Source: DUZB01 sp964407525 (GTDB lineage: Bacteria > Desulfobacterota > DSM-4660 > Desulfatiglandales > Desulfatiglandaceae). From it: a stretch of 45,898 bases of DNA. The notes under the pieces are model-generated. The model worked only from the letters and a program-made list of their open reading frames with translations. It was not told where the DNA came from and did not search any database. Position numbers and translations under genes: made by a program. The DNA lies in the NCBI GenBank assembly GCA_964407525.1, contig CAYOWC010000011.1:1-45898 (forward strand), in the 5' to 3' direction. Positions 8,243 to 15,893 of the stretch are shown in pieces (positions within the stretch are counted from its first letter, which is position 1; every line of letters begins with the position of its first letter).

Positions 8243-8260
8243 ATTTGACTTTCGTCAAAT
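8243..8260. promoter_or_regulatory. Perfect inverted repeat ATTTGAC-N4-GTCAAAT
   Basis: A perfect 7-bp inverted repeat with a 4-base spacer (TTTC) lies about 135 bases upstream of the dipeptidase start. Its size fits a dimeric repressor or activator site. No regulator is encoded nearby and no clear promoter boxes flank it, so the role is only suggested. Confidence 0.35.
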
Positions 8261-8394
8261 ACTCCTTTAATCAGGAAGCACCATTATCGTTTTCATGGGT
8301 TTCATGCCTCCATGAACGGCCATTGGGGAGCACCCTCAAAGACAATTTCGAATAAGGTTCTGCTTGAGCTATCAAAGGTAACTAAAGGGTTTAA

Positions 8395-9372
8395 ATGAAA
8401 AAAAAGAGAGAAGATGGTTTAGGTGAAAAGTTTTTCGTTGACGGGCATGTGGATCTTCCGTATTTCATGATGAATTATGGCCACGAAGGATCATTCAAAG
8501 ACCTGCAGGAAGGATCGTTCACCTTCAAAAAAGCTACGGAGTCAGGGGTAAGACTCTTCTGTACGGCTATTTATTGCCAGGACCTGTTTAACGGGCAGGA
8601 AGCATTCAGACACTATTCAGAGGTTTTCCATTTTACCAGGAAATCCATGGAATCCTTGAGATTGATTAAAAACGAACAGGATCTTGATGCCATAAAAGAC
8701 AACACAGAGGATCTTGGTACGTTGTTTCTTTTGGAAAATGCCGATTGTCTTGCTGGTAACACTTCCCATATTGAGGAGCTGAAAGAAAACGGAATTTTGG
8801 CAGTTGGTCTGACCCATGCCGGCAGCAACCGCCTCGGTGATGGAAACAATATCCGTTTTTCCCAAGGGCTAACGGATGCCGGAAGAGACATTGTCAGACT
8901 CTTAATTGAAAACGGGACACTCCTGGATGTGGCTCATCTTCACCCCGCCTGTTTCCGACAAATGCTGGATCTCGTTGAAGCGCCCATTATTTCCTCCCAT
9001 ACCGGCATTAGAGAAGTTTTCGACATTCAGCGAAATATCGATCTCGAACAGGCAGGGGAAATTTTTGAAAGAGGAGGCATCGTGGGGATTTCCTTGAATC
9101 CGGAAATGCTGGCGCCCGAAGGTACATCTGAAGTCAACAGTGTTTTCGTTCATCTTGATACAGTAGTCCAGAAATTCGGACCCGACGGGGTTGGAATTGG
9201 TTCAGACTTTTGTGGCTTTGATGCTTCTATTGAAGGAATGGAGGACATCTCCGGTATAGGGCTCCTCGTCGAAGAATTGCTGAATCATGGGTACGGTTAC
9301 AGGGCTGTGGAGAAAATCATGGGAGAAAATTGGTTTAACATGTATAAGAGAGTTCTTGCAGGAGAAGGTTAA
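8395..9372 (+). CDS. Membrane-dipeptidase-family protein (peptidase M19)
   Basis: Zinc-dependent dipeptidase family M19 (renal dipeptidase/PepD-like), 325 residues, within the usual range. Metal-binding His18 and Asp20 are seen in VDGHVDLPYF; later conserved parts are LLENADCL, the family signature GILAVGLTHAG, DVAHLHPACF, ISSHTGIREVF and GIGSDFCGFDA. Family members cleave dipeptides, including those with D-residues, and some act on beta-lactams. There is no signal peptide, so it is probably cytoplasmic. AAGGG lies upstream of the ATG. It is followed after 49 bases by the DsbA-like selenoprotein gene on the same strand. A role in processing a nearby peptide product is possible but unsupported. 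Confidence 0.9.
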   Translation: MKKKREDGLGEKFFVDGHVDLPYFMMNYGHEGSFKDLQEGSFTFKKATESGVRLFCTAIYCQDLFNGQEAFRHYSEVFHFTRKSMESLRLIKNEQDLDAIKDNTEDLGTLFLLENADCLAGNTSHIEELKENGILAVGLTHAGSNRLGDGNNIRFSQGLTDAGRDIVRLLIENGTLLDVAHLHPACFRQMLDLVEAPIISSHTGIREVFDIQRNIDLEQAGEIFERGGIVGISLNPEMLAPEGTSEVNSVFVHLDTVVQKFGPDGVGIGSDFCGFDASIEGMEDISGIGLLVEELLNHGYGYRAVEKIMGENWFNMYKRVLAGEG

Positions 9373-9421
9373 TCGAGTCGTCTTTTCGCGTTAAACGGAT
9401 AGTGAAGAAAAAGGAAATGGT

Positions 9422-10273
9422 ATGAAAGCAAAATGCATCGGAATTTTATTTGGTGTTTGGTTGGCAACAGGAATTTTTTCATCTGTCTTTGCCACGGTTG
9501 AATGGATCCCATCCGGCGCCTTGGAAATAGGCCGGCCGATTCTTGATTTCACAGTCAGCCCTGATGGAAAGCATTTTTTTGTGCTCACAAAAGGTGGCGA
9601 TATCTTTATCTACGACCGGGAAGGAAAACCTGCCGGAAAGATAGCTACAGGAAAGGATGTGAATCTCATCAGAGTCAGTGCAGATGGAACACGGATCTTC
9701 CTGTCAGGCAATCAGGCGGGAACACTAGAGTGGCTGGACTTCGATTTTATCGTAGAGGTTAACGTATTCGGTTCTCCCTACAGAGGATCTCCGGATGCTC
9801 CGGTCGTTATGGCTGTTTTCAGCGATTTTCAGTGACCTTACTGCGCACGGCTCGCGCCGCAACTTGAGCAGTTGCTCAAGCAGTATCCCAGAACGGTAAA
9901 ACTTGTTTTCAAAAACTATCCCTTAAGCAGTCACAAATTCGCCAAAAAAGCGGCGGCGGCAGCCCTTGCAGCTGGACGACAGGGTAAATTCTGGGAATTC
10001 CATGATGAATTATTTAAGATCTACAGAGTGATTAATGACAAAAGAATAAACGAGATCGCTCGAATGTTAGGCTTAGATGAATCTCAGTTTGAAACGGATA
10101 GACAAGACCCCTCGATTCTCAAAAAAATAGAGAGTGATTCCAAAGAAGGAAGAAGTATTGGAGTGACGGGTATTCCAACGATATTTATGAATGGCAAACG
10201 TGTGAAAAACAGAAACATTAAATCGTTGAAAGATATGATCGAAAGGGAACAGAAAAAGGCGGCAGATAAGTAA
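9422..10273 (+). CDS. Secreted DsbA-like thiol oxidoreductase, predicted selenoprotein
   Basis: Read through an in-frame TGA at 9833-9835, this is one 283-residue protein. Parts: signal peptide (about 1-24, ending SSVFA); a short beta-propeller-like region (about 30-115; FTVSPDGKHFFVL, VSADGTRIFLSG); and a DsbA/thioredoxin-fold domain (about 125-283) with active site FSDFQ-U-PYCARLAP (Sec138, Cys141), KNYPLSSHKF, and the cis-proline loop GVTGIPTIFMNG (Pro252). The TGA replaces exactly the first, nucleophilic Cys of the CxxC motif and the frame is intact on both sides, which argues for selenocysteine, not a nonsense mutation. The family works in the periplasm on disulfides. DsbA-like selenoproteins are known from delta-proteobacteria. 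Standard gene callers would split it (stop at 9835, internal TTG at 9872) or call a pseudogene. A ribosome binding site (AAGGA) precedes the ATG. Confidence 0.85.
9833..9880 (+). promoter_or_regulatory. Candidate bacterial SECIS region
   Basis: Directly after the UGA there are two possible stem-loops. GCGC at 9843-9846 can pair with GCGC at 9854-9857 around the loop ACGGCTC, and CTTGAG at 9863-9868 can pair with CTCAAG at 9875-9880 around CAGTTG. Bacterial SECIS hairpins sit within the coding sequence just downstream of UGA, typically with a G in the apical loop. Either could serve; folding was judged by eye. Confidence 0.45.
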
Positions 10274-10276
10274 ACA

Positions 10277-10322
10277 AAAAAAACGGGCATACCGTTTGAA
10301 TTTCCCGGCATGCCCGTTTTTA
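10277..10322. terminator. Bidirectional rho-independent terminator
   Basis: Arms AAAACGGGCAT (10280-10290) and ATGCCCGTTTT (10310-10320) form a stable hairpin with A- and T-runs on both sides. It lies between the convergent selenoprotein and cold-shock genes and can end both transcripts. Confidence 0.85.
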
Positions 10323-10340
10323 TTCTGGTAAGGTATAAGC

Positions 10341-10541
10341 CTAGACGACTGTTACATTCGCCGCGGCAGGACCTTTCTGTCCTTGCTCTATATCAAAGGT
10401 AACACGATCACCCTCGTTAAGAGTCTTAAAACCAGCAGCATTGATTGCTGAATGATGAACGAATACGTCCGCGCCATCTTCCTGCTCAATGAAGCCAAAG
10501 CCCTTCTGATCATTAAACCACTTTACAGTTCCATTAGCCAT
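10341..10541 (-). CDS. cspA: Cold-shock protein, CspA family
   Basis: Single cold-shock domain of 66 residues, the full usual length, with RNP1 KGFGFI and RNP2 VFVHHS. It binds single-stranded RNA or DNA and acts as an RNA chaperone. A ribosome binding site (GGAGG) lies before the ATG, and a promoter sits about 120 bases upstream, giving the long 5' leader common in cold-shock genes. A symbol beyond CspA-like is not implied, because genomes carry several paralogues. Confidence 0.95.
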   Translation of the reverse strand: MANGTVKWFNDQKGFGFIEQEDGADVFVHHSAINAAGFKTLNEGDRVTFDIEQGQKGPAAANVTVV

Positions 10542-10661
10542 TGTGACATCCTCCTTTCAAAAATTTTCATCGTTCCAAGCTTCAGGCTGCCACTTTTGCA
10601 AATGGATCTTTCCCTTAGAACTAACAGGCCCGCCGAACACGGCCCTTTCATGATTTGGTGA

Positions 10662-10690
10662 ACACTAAGCAATTCTCTATGGAATGTCAA
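10662..10690 (-). promoter_or_regulatory. Sigma-70-type promoter of the cold-shock gene
   Basis: On the minus strand TTGACA (10690-10685) is followed after 17 bases by TAGTGT (10667-10662). Transcription would start near 10655, leaving a leader of about 115 bases before the cold-shock gene. Confidence 0.65.
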
Positions 10691-10764
10691 GTAAAAACCA
10701 TGAGCAATCCGCAATTCGATGTTTTTTTTAACAGTAAGCAAGTATTTAATGAAGAACCTTATCA

Positions 10765-10934
10765 CCTAAAAGCTGCAATTAGCGGTTAGTGGTTACCTAG
10801 CCACACAATATCAGCGTTTACGATGTAATTGCTAGGCATCAAAAAGTGAAAGCCCAAATAAAGGGAAAACTCATGCAAATGATTGGGATCTTTAAGCTAA
10901 CGGCTAATAGCTAAAAGCTAATTGCATCTTTTAG
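10765..10934. repeat. 170-bp palindromic intergenic repeat, copy B
   Basis: Same orientation as copy A, with shared interior words CATCAAAAAGTGAA and CAAATGATTGGG and the ends CCTAAAAGCTGCAATTAGCG and CTAATTGCATCTTTTAG. It ends 12 bases beyond the livF stop codon. Confidence 0.85.
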
Positions 10935-10946
10935 ATATCATTCCAT

Positions 10947-11663
10947 TCAAATCCCTAAGAACGCTGAACGAAAAATATCGCTTTCAAGAAGCTCTTGCCC
11001 GGAGCCTTCACCCGTGATCCTTCCAGTCTGAAGGACGTATCCCGTATCAGAGAGATCCAGGGCCTCGCGAACATTCTGTTCCACAAGCAGGATTGTCATT
11101 CCCTCTTTTTTCAAACGTCGGACGGTGTCCAGAACCTCATCCACCAGAATGGGAGCAAGCCCAAGTGAAGGTTCATCCAACATGAGGACCTCTGGATTGG
11201 ACATGAGCCCCCTGCCTATGGCCACCATTTGTTGCTCTCCCCCCGAGAGCGTGGATACCAGTTGAGTCCTGCGTTCCTTTAACCTGGGGAAGAGATGAAA
11301 AACATGGTCGAGATTTTCCTGGATTTTCAGTTTGTCTTTAAGAATGAAGGCCCCGAGATGCAGGTTTTCCTCCACGCTCAATGGCTTGAAAAGCATTTTC
11401 TCTTCGGGCACATAGATAATACCCATCCGAACGATATCTTCCGTGTTAAGTCTCTGAATTTCCGTATCCCTGAAGAAGATTTGGCCTTCAAAAACTTTCT
11501 GTGACCCCATAATGGCTCTAAGCAAAGTAGATTTTCCCGATCCGTTTGAGCCCACAACACACACGGTTTCACCAGGTCGAACCTTTATGGATACGCCATG
11601 GAGAACAGGCAGACCGGAGTAACGAACCTTTATGCCATCTACTTCAAGAATGTATTCGCCCAT
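10947..11663 (-). CDS. livF: Branched-chain amino acid ABC transporter ATPase LivF
   Basis: ATP-binding subunit of 238 residues, the normal LivF length. Walker A is GSNGSGKST, the ABC signature is LSGGEQQMVAIGRGL, Walker B is VLMLDEPSLGLAP, and the switch His region is ILLVEQNV. It powers uptake through the LivHM permease together with LivG at the inner membrane. It is the last gene of livK-livH-livM-livG-livF, 18 bases after livG. Family members also carry amides, urea or aromatic compounds, so the substrate is not fixed by sequence. Confidence 0.95.
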   Translation of the reverse strand: MGEYILEVDGIKVRYSGLPVLHGVSIKVRPGETVCVVGSNGSGKSTLLRAIMGSQKVFEGQIFFRDTEIQRLNTEDIVRMGIIYVPEEKMLFKPLSVEENLHLGAFILKDKLKIQENLDHVFHLFPRLKERRTQLVSTLSGGEQQMVAIGRGLMSNPEVLMLDEPSLGLAPILVDEVLDTVRRLKKEGMTILLVEQNVREALDLSDTGYVLQTGRITGEGSGQELLESDIFRSAFLGI

Positions 11664-11681
11664 AGACTCTTTAAACCTTCG

Positions 11682-12422
11682 TCAGGATAGATTATGCTCT
11701 TTCGCGTATCTTTCTCCGAGATAGGCCTTTATGACAAGGGGGCTTTTTGAAATGGTTTCCGGGGCACCCTCTGCGATTTTTTCTCCATAGTCGAGGACAA
11801 TAAGCCTGTGGCTTATCTTCATGACCAGTTCCATCACATGTTCAATGAGGATAATCGTGATGCCCATTTGCTCATGGATATGTCTTATGCTGGCCATAAT
11901 TCCCTCTATTTCATTAGGATTTAAGCCTGCCGCCACCTCATCGAGAAGAAGGAGTTTGGGAGCTGATCCGATAGCGGTTGCCATAGTAACCCGTTTCTGG
12001 GCAGCCACCGGAAGCTCGCTTACGAGATAATCGGAAAGGTCTTCAATGGCCATATTTTTCAGGATTTCAAGTGCATGGGCCTTTGCTCGAGAGCGGGAAC
12101 GGGCTTTCATGAAACAGCCTACCATGACATTTTCAATCACCGTGAGATCGCCGGCTGCCACATATACTTGAAATGTCCTGGCCAGCCCGCGCTGAGCCAC
12201 TTCATGCGCCTTCAATGCCGTAATATCTTCCCCGTCAAAGATAATCTGACCGGAAGTAATCGTATGAAGCCCTGAAATACAGTTGAAGAGGGTTGTTTTT
12301 CCAGCCCCGTTCGGTCCTATCAGACCCACCAACTCATCCTGTTCGACGGTAAAGGAGATGTTGTTATTGGCCCTGAGACCGCCAAAATCCTTTGTCAGGT
12401 TGTGGATTTCGAGGAATGCCAT
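11682..12422 (-). CDS. livG: Branched-chain amino acid ABC transporter ATPase LivG
   Basis: ATP-binding subunit of 246 residues with Walker A GPNGAGKTT, Walker B KLLLLDEVAAGLNP and the C-terminal BCA_ABC_TP extension (YLGERYAKEHNLS), which marks LivG rather than LivF. The ABC signature, usually LSYGQQKR in this family, reads LPVAAQKR, an unusual change in the glycine-containing loop. Its start codon shares a base with the livM stop, so the two are translationally coupled. It forms the ATPase pair with LivF. Confidence 0.93.
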   Translation of the reverse strand: MAFLEIHNLTKDFGGLRANNNISFTVEQDELVGLIGPNGAGKTTLFNCISGLHTITSGQIIFDGEDITALKAHEVAQRGLARTFQVYVAAGDLTVIENVMVGCFMKARSRSRAKAHALEILKNMAIEDLSDYLVSELPVAAQKRVTMATAIGSAPKLLLLDEVAAGLNPNEIEGIMASIRHIHEQMGITIILIEHVMELVMKISHRLIVLDYGEKIAEGAPETISKSPLVIKAYLGERYAKEHNLS

Positions 12423-13429
12423 TAATTGCGTTTCCTCCGTCGAATTTTTTCCACAATGCCCCAGACGCCTCGAGGCTCAAAGGCGGAAATAAGCATGATG
12501 ATGATTGCGTAAAGGATCAGGTCGATGCCCACCAGCCCTGCCTGGGCGCCAAGCCAGTCTTTCAGGTAACTCTTGAGAGGAATTAAGATACCAGCTCCGA
12601 TGATCGGCCCCCAGAGGGAACCTGCCCCCCCAAGCATGGCCATCAGGGCAATCATGATGGAGATATCGAGACTCATGGTGTCTTCAGGCTCTATGCTCCT
12701 AACGTAGCAGGCATGAAAAGAACCGACCATGCTGACAAAGGCCGTAGCGATGGCATAGGTTTTGATTTTTGCCCAGTGGACATTAATGCCTAAGGACCGC
12801 GCAACATCCTCATTGTCTTTGATGGAACGCAGTTGAAAACCCAGCCTCGATTTTCGAAACCAGTTAATGTACAGAATGCCGATGAAGAAAAAAACCAGAA
12901 TGACGTAGAAATAATAGATATCTTCCCTGAAGATAAGTCGCATGAAATCCGGTGGGGGGAATTCTATGGGGGAAATTTCAAGCCCTCTTGCAGCCCCTAC
13001 AAAGCCCCAGACTTCAAAGATGTCTTTTAAGACCAGGGAGGTGGCGATGGTGGCAATGGCAAAATAATGCCCTTTCAAGCGAAACAGGGGATAGCCGATA
13101 ATAAAGGACCAGCCTACGGACAGGCAGACGCCTATGGGCATGGAGAACCAGAAGGGAATGTCCCATCGGATGAGCATGACGGCGGTGGTGTAGGCCCCGA
13201 TTCCCACATATTGGGCCTTGCCAAGATCCACCTGCCCTCCATAGCCGCCAATGGTATTCCAGCCCATGCCGTAGAGGGAAAACATGAGGAACTGGATCAT
13301 CGTGGACATGGCAAACGAAGAATGGGGGAAAATGGGAAAAACGACAAGAGCGATGCTTACCGCGCCGGCCACCATCAGGTCCACACGGGGAAAATCAGAA
13401 AAATCAAGGGCGTTCTTTATTGCTTCCAT
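12422..13429 (-). CDS. livM: Branched-chain amino acid ABC transporter permease LivM
   Basis: Inner-membrane permease of 335 residues with many hydrophobic helices and the LivM/BPD_transp_2 motif region MLGGAGSLWGPIIGAG. It forms the channel with LivH. I place the start at the ATG at 13429 (MEAIKNALD), which overlaps the livH end by 13 bases and has an AAGGGGGC stretch upstream; the frame stays open to 13486, but that extension lies within livH. Confidence 0.92.
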   Translation of the reverse strand: MEAIKNALDFSDFPRVDLMVAGAVSIALVVFPIFPHSSFAMSTMIQFLMFSLYGMGWNTIGGYGGQVDLGKAQYVGIGAYTTAVMLIRWDIPFWFSMPIGVCLSVGWSFIIGYPLFRLKGHYFAIATIATSLVLKDIFEVWGFVGAARGLEISPIEFPPPDFMRLIFREDIYYFYVILVFFFIGILYINWFRKSRLGFQLRSIKDNEDVARSLGINVHWAKIKTYAIATAFVSMVGSFHACYVRSIEPEDTMSLDISIMIALMAMLGGAGSLWGPIIGAGILIPLKSYLKDWLGAQAGLVGIDLILYAIIIMLISAFEPRGVWGIVEKIRRRKRN

Positions 13430-14331
13430 CCGAAGAGCCCCCTTGGTCGCAGGACAACAATGACGAAATACGCCACATATACCCACATGTATTTAAAGGA
13501 GGTCATAGGAACATTCATCATCCAGTCCGCATCGAATGTATAGCTGAAAAAATCCCAGAATCCAGGAATTTCCGTGATGATTCCTACAACCAGCCCCGCG
13601 AAAAAGGCACCCGGTATACTGCCGAAACCGCCGAGTGCTACAATGGCAAAAGCAATCATGGTGAAAAGGAGACCGATGAATGGATTGACAGACCAGAAGT
13701 TGACGAGAAGAGCCCCCGCGATGGTGACGGAAGCTCCTCCGATACCCCATGCCAGCGCGTTCATTCGTTCCGTTGGAATCCCCATATAGCGGGCGCCCTG
13801 TGCATCCAGGGCCGTGGCTGTCAGTGCCATGCCTATTTTCGTTCGGTTCATCAACAGCCACACCCCGAAGAAAGCGGCAACGGACAGTCCGGCCGCCGCA
13901 AGCTTGGTGGCTGGAACAATGATCCCCATGCCCACATCAAAACTTTTTCCAACCAGGATGCCTGAATGAACGGCTCTGTCTTCTGAGCCAAAAATAAGCA
14001 AGGCGAGGTTTCTCAAAAAAAGCATCAGGCCGAAAGTCCCTAACAATTGGGCTACCATCGGGCCTCTTATGAGAAATTTTATAAATCCGAAATAGCAGAT
14101 GATGCCTAGGAGGAACCCGACAAGAGCAGCCACAGGCAGCGTGAAAACCGGATCAATGCCTAATCCCTGGGCTGTGAGCAAACCGGTATACATACCGATC
14201 ATCAGGAATTCGCCGTGGGCAAAATTTACAATGTCCATTACCCCGAAAATGATGGTCAGCCCTAATGCGACCAGGGCAAGAATCATCCCGATGAGAAGCC
14301 CCGCAAAAATAGATCCGACGAGAATATCCAT
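13417..14331 (-). CDS. livH: Branched-chain amino acid ABC transporter permease LivH
   Basis: Inner-membrane permease of 304 residues, a normal LivH length, with the family regions ALGLTIIFGVMDIVNFAHGE and ALGGFGSIPGAFFAGL. It pairs with LivM. It lies between livK, 214 bases upstream, and livM, which overlaps its end. Confidence 0.94.
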   Translation of the reverse strand: MDILVGSIFAGLLIGMILALVALGLTIIFGVMDIVNFAHGEFLMIGMYTGLLTAQGLGIDPVFTLPVAALVGFLLGIICYFGFIKFLIRGPMVAQLLGTFGLMLFLRNLALLIFGSEDRAVHSGILVGKSFDVGMGIIVPATKLAAAGLSVAAFFGVWLLMNRTKIGMALTATALDAQGARYMGIPTERMNALAWGIGGASVTIAGALLVNFWSVNPFIGLLFTMIAFAIVALGGFGSIPGAFFAGLVVGIITEIPGFWDFFSYTFDADWMMNVPMTSFKYMWVYVAYFVIVVLRPRGLFGWKQ

Positions 14332-14545
14332 TCTTCAACCCAAAGGTTCAAGGGTTCACGGTTCAAAGGTTCTGAGTTTGGTCCCAGAGGCCTGAAGGTG
14401 GTTCAGTGCTTGTTTTTCCTCAACCTGACACCTGATTCTTGCCCATAGGTTTTCAGTAGGTCATGCCCTCTGGGCTCATGGTGCCCATCCCCAGATCACG
14501 ACAGGATAGAAGAGAAATGGAGATGGACGCTTGATCCGAAAAAAA
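14332..14545. other. livK-livH spacer with short repeats
   Basis: No gene is seen. It carries repeated GGTTCA words (GGTTCAAGGGTTCACGGTTC, 14344-14370) and one CCTGACACCTG (14424-14434), the same word as in the TGTCAGG repeats at 30972 and 40229. The gap between a strongly expressed binding-protein gene and its permease gene is a common place for partial transcript ending. Confidence 0.6.
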
Positions 14546-15859
14546 TTAGAATCCGGCAAATGGGAAAATCATATCGGCAGAAGATACATCGAAGGGATAA
14601 ACGATTTCCAAACCTATCTTACCATCTTTTCCCTTCTGGTACTGGCCAATCAATCCGGACCCCAGCACATTCTGTCCCAATTCATCGCCTGAAGTGGAAA
14701 ATTTAATTCCCTTCCATGGCACAACCAGTTCCTTACCTGGAATAAAAAGGGCGTTGGCAGCGGTTTGGATAGCAACCGGTTTAACGGATGCCGACTTCTC
14801 AAGTACGGCTACCCACGTCTGAAGGCCGGTAAAAGCCCTTGCGGAAGCGCCTCCCAGATCATTGCCTGTTTTTTTCTTATAGAGAGCGTTGACCTGGCCG
14901 GCAAGTTTCTTAATCTCAACGACTTTTGGGAGAAAAACCGTTCTGGTCAATATGCCGGCAATACTGTCTCCAAGGGTTTGGCGAAATTCAGGTTTTTCAA
15001 ATCCCGCGTCCTGTCCCCAAATGATCTTAGGATGTGCCTTCTGCGCGTGAAGCGTCTTGACCATCAGGATTGCATCTGAAGTATAAGATGCAAAAAGCAT
15101 CACATCCGCCCTGGATGCTTTAAGAGACCTGACTTCACTGGATAGATCTGCTGATTTGGCTGCGTAGAGCATGGATTTTCTCAGCTTGAAACCATATTCT
15201 TTTGAAAATTCCTGGATCAAACCCGATACGTGGGAACCCCATTCGGTTTTTTCACAGGCGGATGCCAGATTAATGATTTCTTTTTTTGGAATGGCGGGAA
15301 CCCCTTGGACTTTTCCTTCTGTAAGGCCAACCAACAATTCGAAAAGGTCTTTGGTAAACCATTTATCGTGGGGAGTCGTTCGCCAGAACCACTTGAACCC
15401 TCTCTGGGTCAGGGAAGGAGATGTGGAGGACCCGTTGATCATGGGGATGCCGTATTGTTCGCACACGGCACTTACCGTTTTGGTCACAGAGCTGAAATAA
15501 CAACCGAGAATTCCGTCGACTTTATCGTCCAGGATGAGCTTTTTAGCCTGGTCAGCGCCGATCGTGGGGTTCCCTTCATGATCTTTGAAGATGAGTTTTA
15601 TTTTTGCGCCTCCAAGACTTTTTATTCCACTGTTCTGCGCCATTGTCATGGGCAAATCAGGCATGACATTGTTCGCGATATCGGCTGCCAGTTCGGCACC
15701 GGCGCGGAGTTCTCTGCCGGCAGCGGCAGCGCCGCCGGTAAGCGGATAAATAACGCCGATTTTAATTTCCTCCACAGCCATGGCGCTGTTTGGCGCCAGA
15801 AATCCAATAGCTGCCAATACACCAAATACAAAAGACCAGGTTTTCACAAACTTTTTCAT
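14546..15859 (-). CDS. livK: Branched-chain amino acid-type ABC substrate-binding protein
   Basis: Periplasmic binding protein of 437 residues (Peripla_BP_6/LivK-like). It has a signal peptide (about 1-28, MKKFVKTWSF to PNSAMA) and then the family opening EEIKIGVIYPLTGGAAAAG. The ATG at 15859 follows a strong ribosome binding site (AAGGAGG); an in-frame extension to 15952 has no such signal. It is the first gene of the Liv operon. It is longer than classic LivJ/LivK (about 370), as in many environmental homologues with amide or aromatic ligands, so leucine/isoleucine/valine specificity is not certain. Confidence 0.92.
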   Translation of the reverse strand: MKKFVKTWSFVFGVLAAIGFLAPNSAMAVEEIKIGVIYPLTGGAAAAGRELRAGAELAADIANNVMPDLPMTMAQNSGIKSLGGAKIKLIFKDHEGNPTIGADQAKKLILDDKVDGILGCYFSSVTKTVSAVCEQYGIPMINGSSTSPSLTQRGFKWFWRTTPHDKWFTKDLFELLVGLTEGKVQGVPAIPKKEIINLASACEKTEWGSHVSGLIQEFSKEYGFKLRKSMLYAAKSADLSSEVRSLKASRADVMLFASYTSDAILMVKTLHAQKAHPKIIWGQDAGFEKPEFRQTLGDSIAGILTRTVFLPKVVEIKKLAGQVNALYKKKTGNDLGGASARAFTGLQTWVAVLEKSASVKPVAIQTAANALFIPGKELVVPWKGIKFSTSGDELGQNVLGSGLIGQYQKGKDGKIGLEIVYPFDVSSADMIFPFAGF

Positions 15860-15893
15860 ACGGTACCCTCCTTTGTTAAAGTAAAGCCCTCTG

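Larger units (their letters stand above)
7987..8394. other. Divergent intergenic region
   Basis: This 408-base space separates the radical SAM operon (minus) from the dipeptidase gene (plus). It holds one copy of the 170-bp palindromic repeat (8058-8227) and a perfect inverted repeat (8243-8260). I see no further gene in it. Confidence 0.8.

Noticed and set aside
9422..9835. Truncated protein or pseudogene ended by TGA
   Set aside because: The frame continues without damage and the TGA replaces exactly the active-site Cys; selenocysteine explains it better.
10523..10765. 80-codon minus-strand frame upstream of the cold-shock gene
   Set aside because: It covers the cold-shock promoter and leader and has no family resemblance.
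13420..13965. 181-codon plus-strand frame inside livH
   Set aside because: It is antisense to the conserved permease gene and has no recognisable domain.
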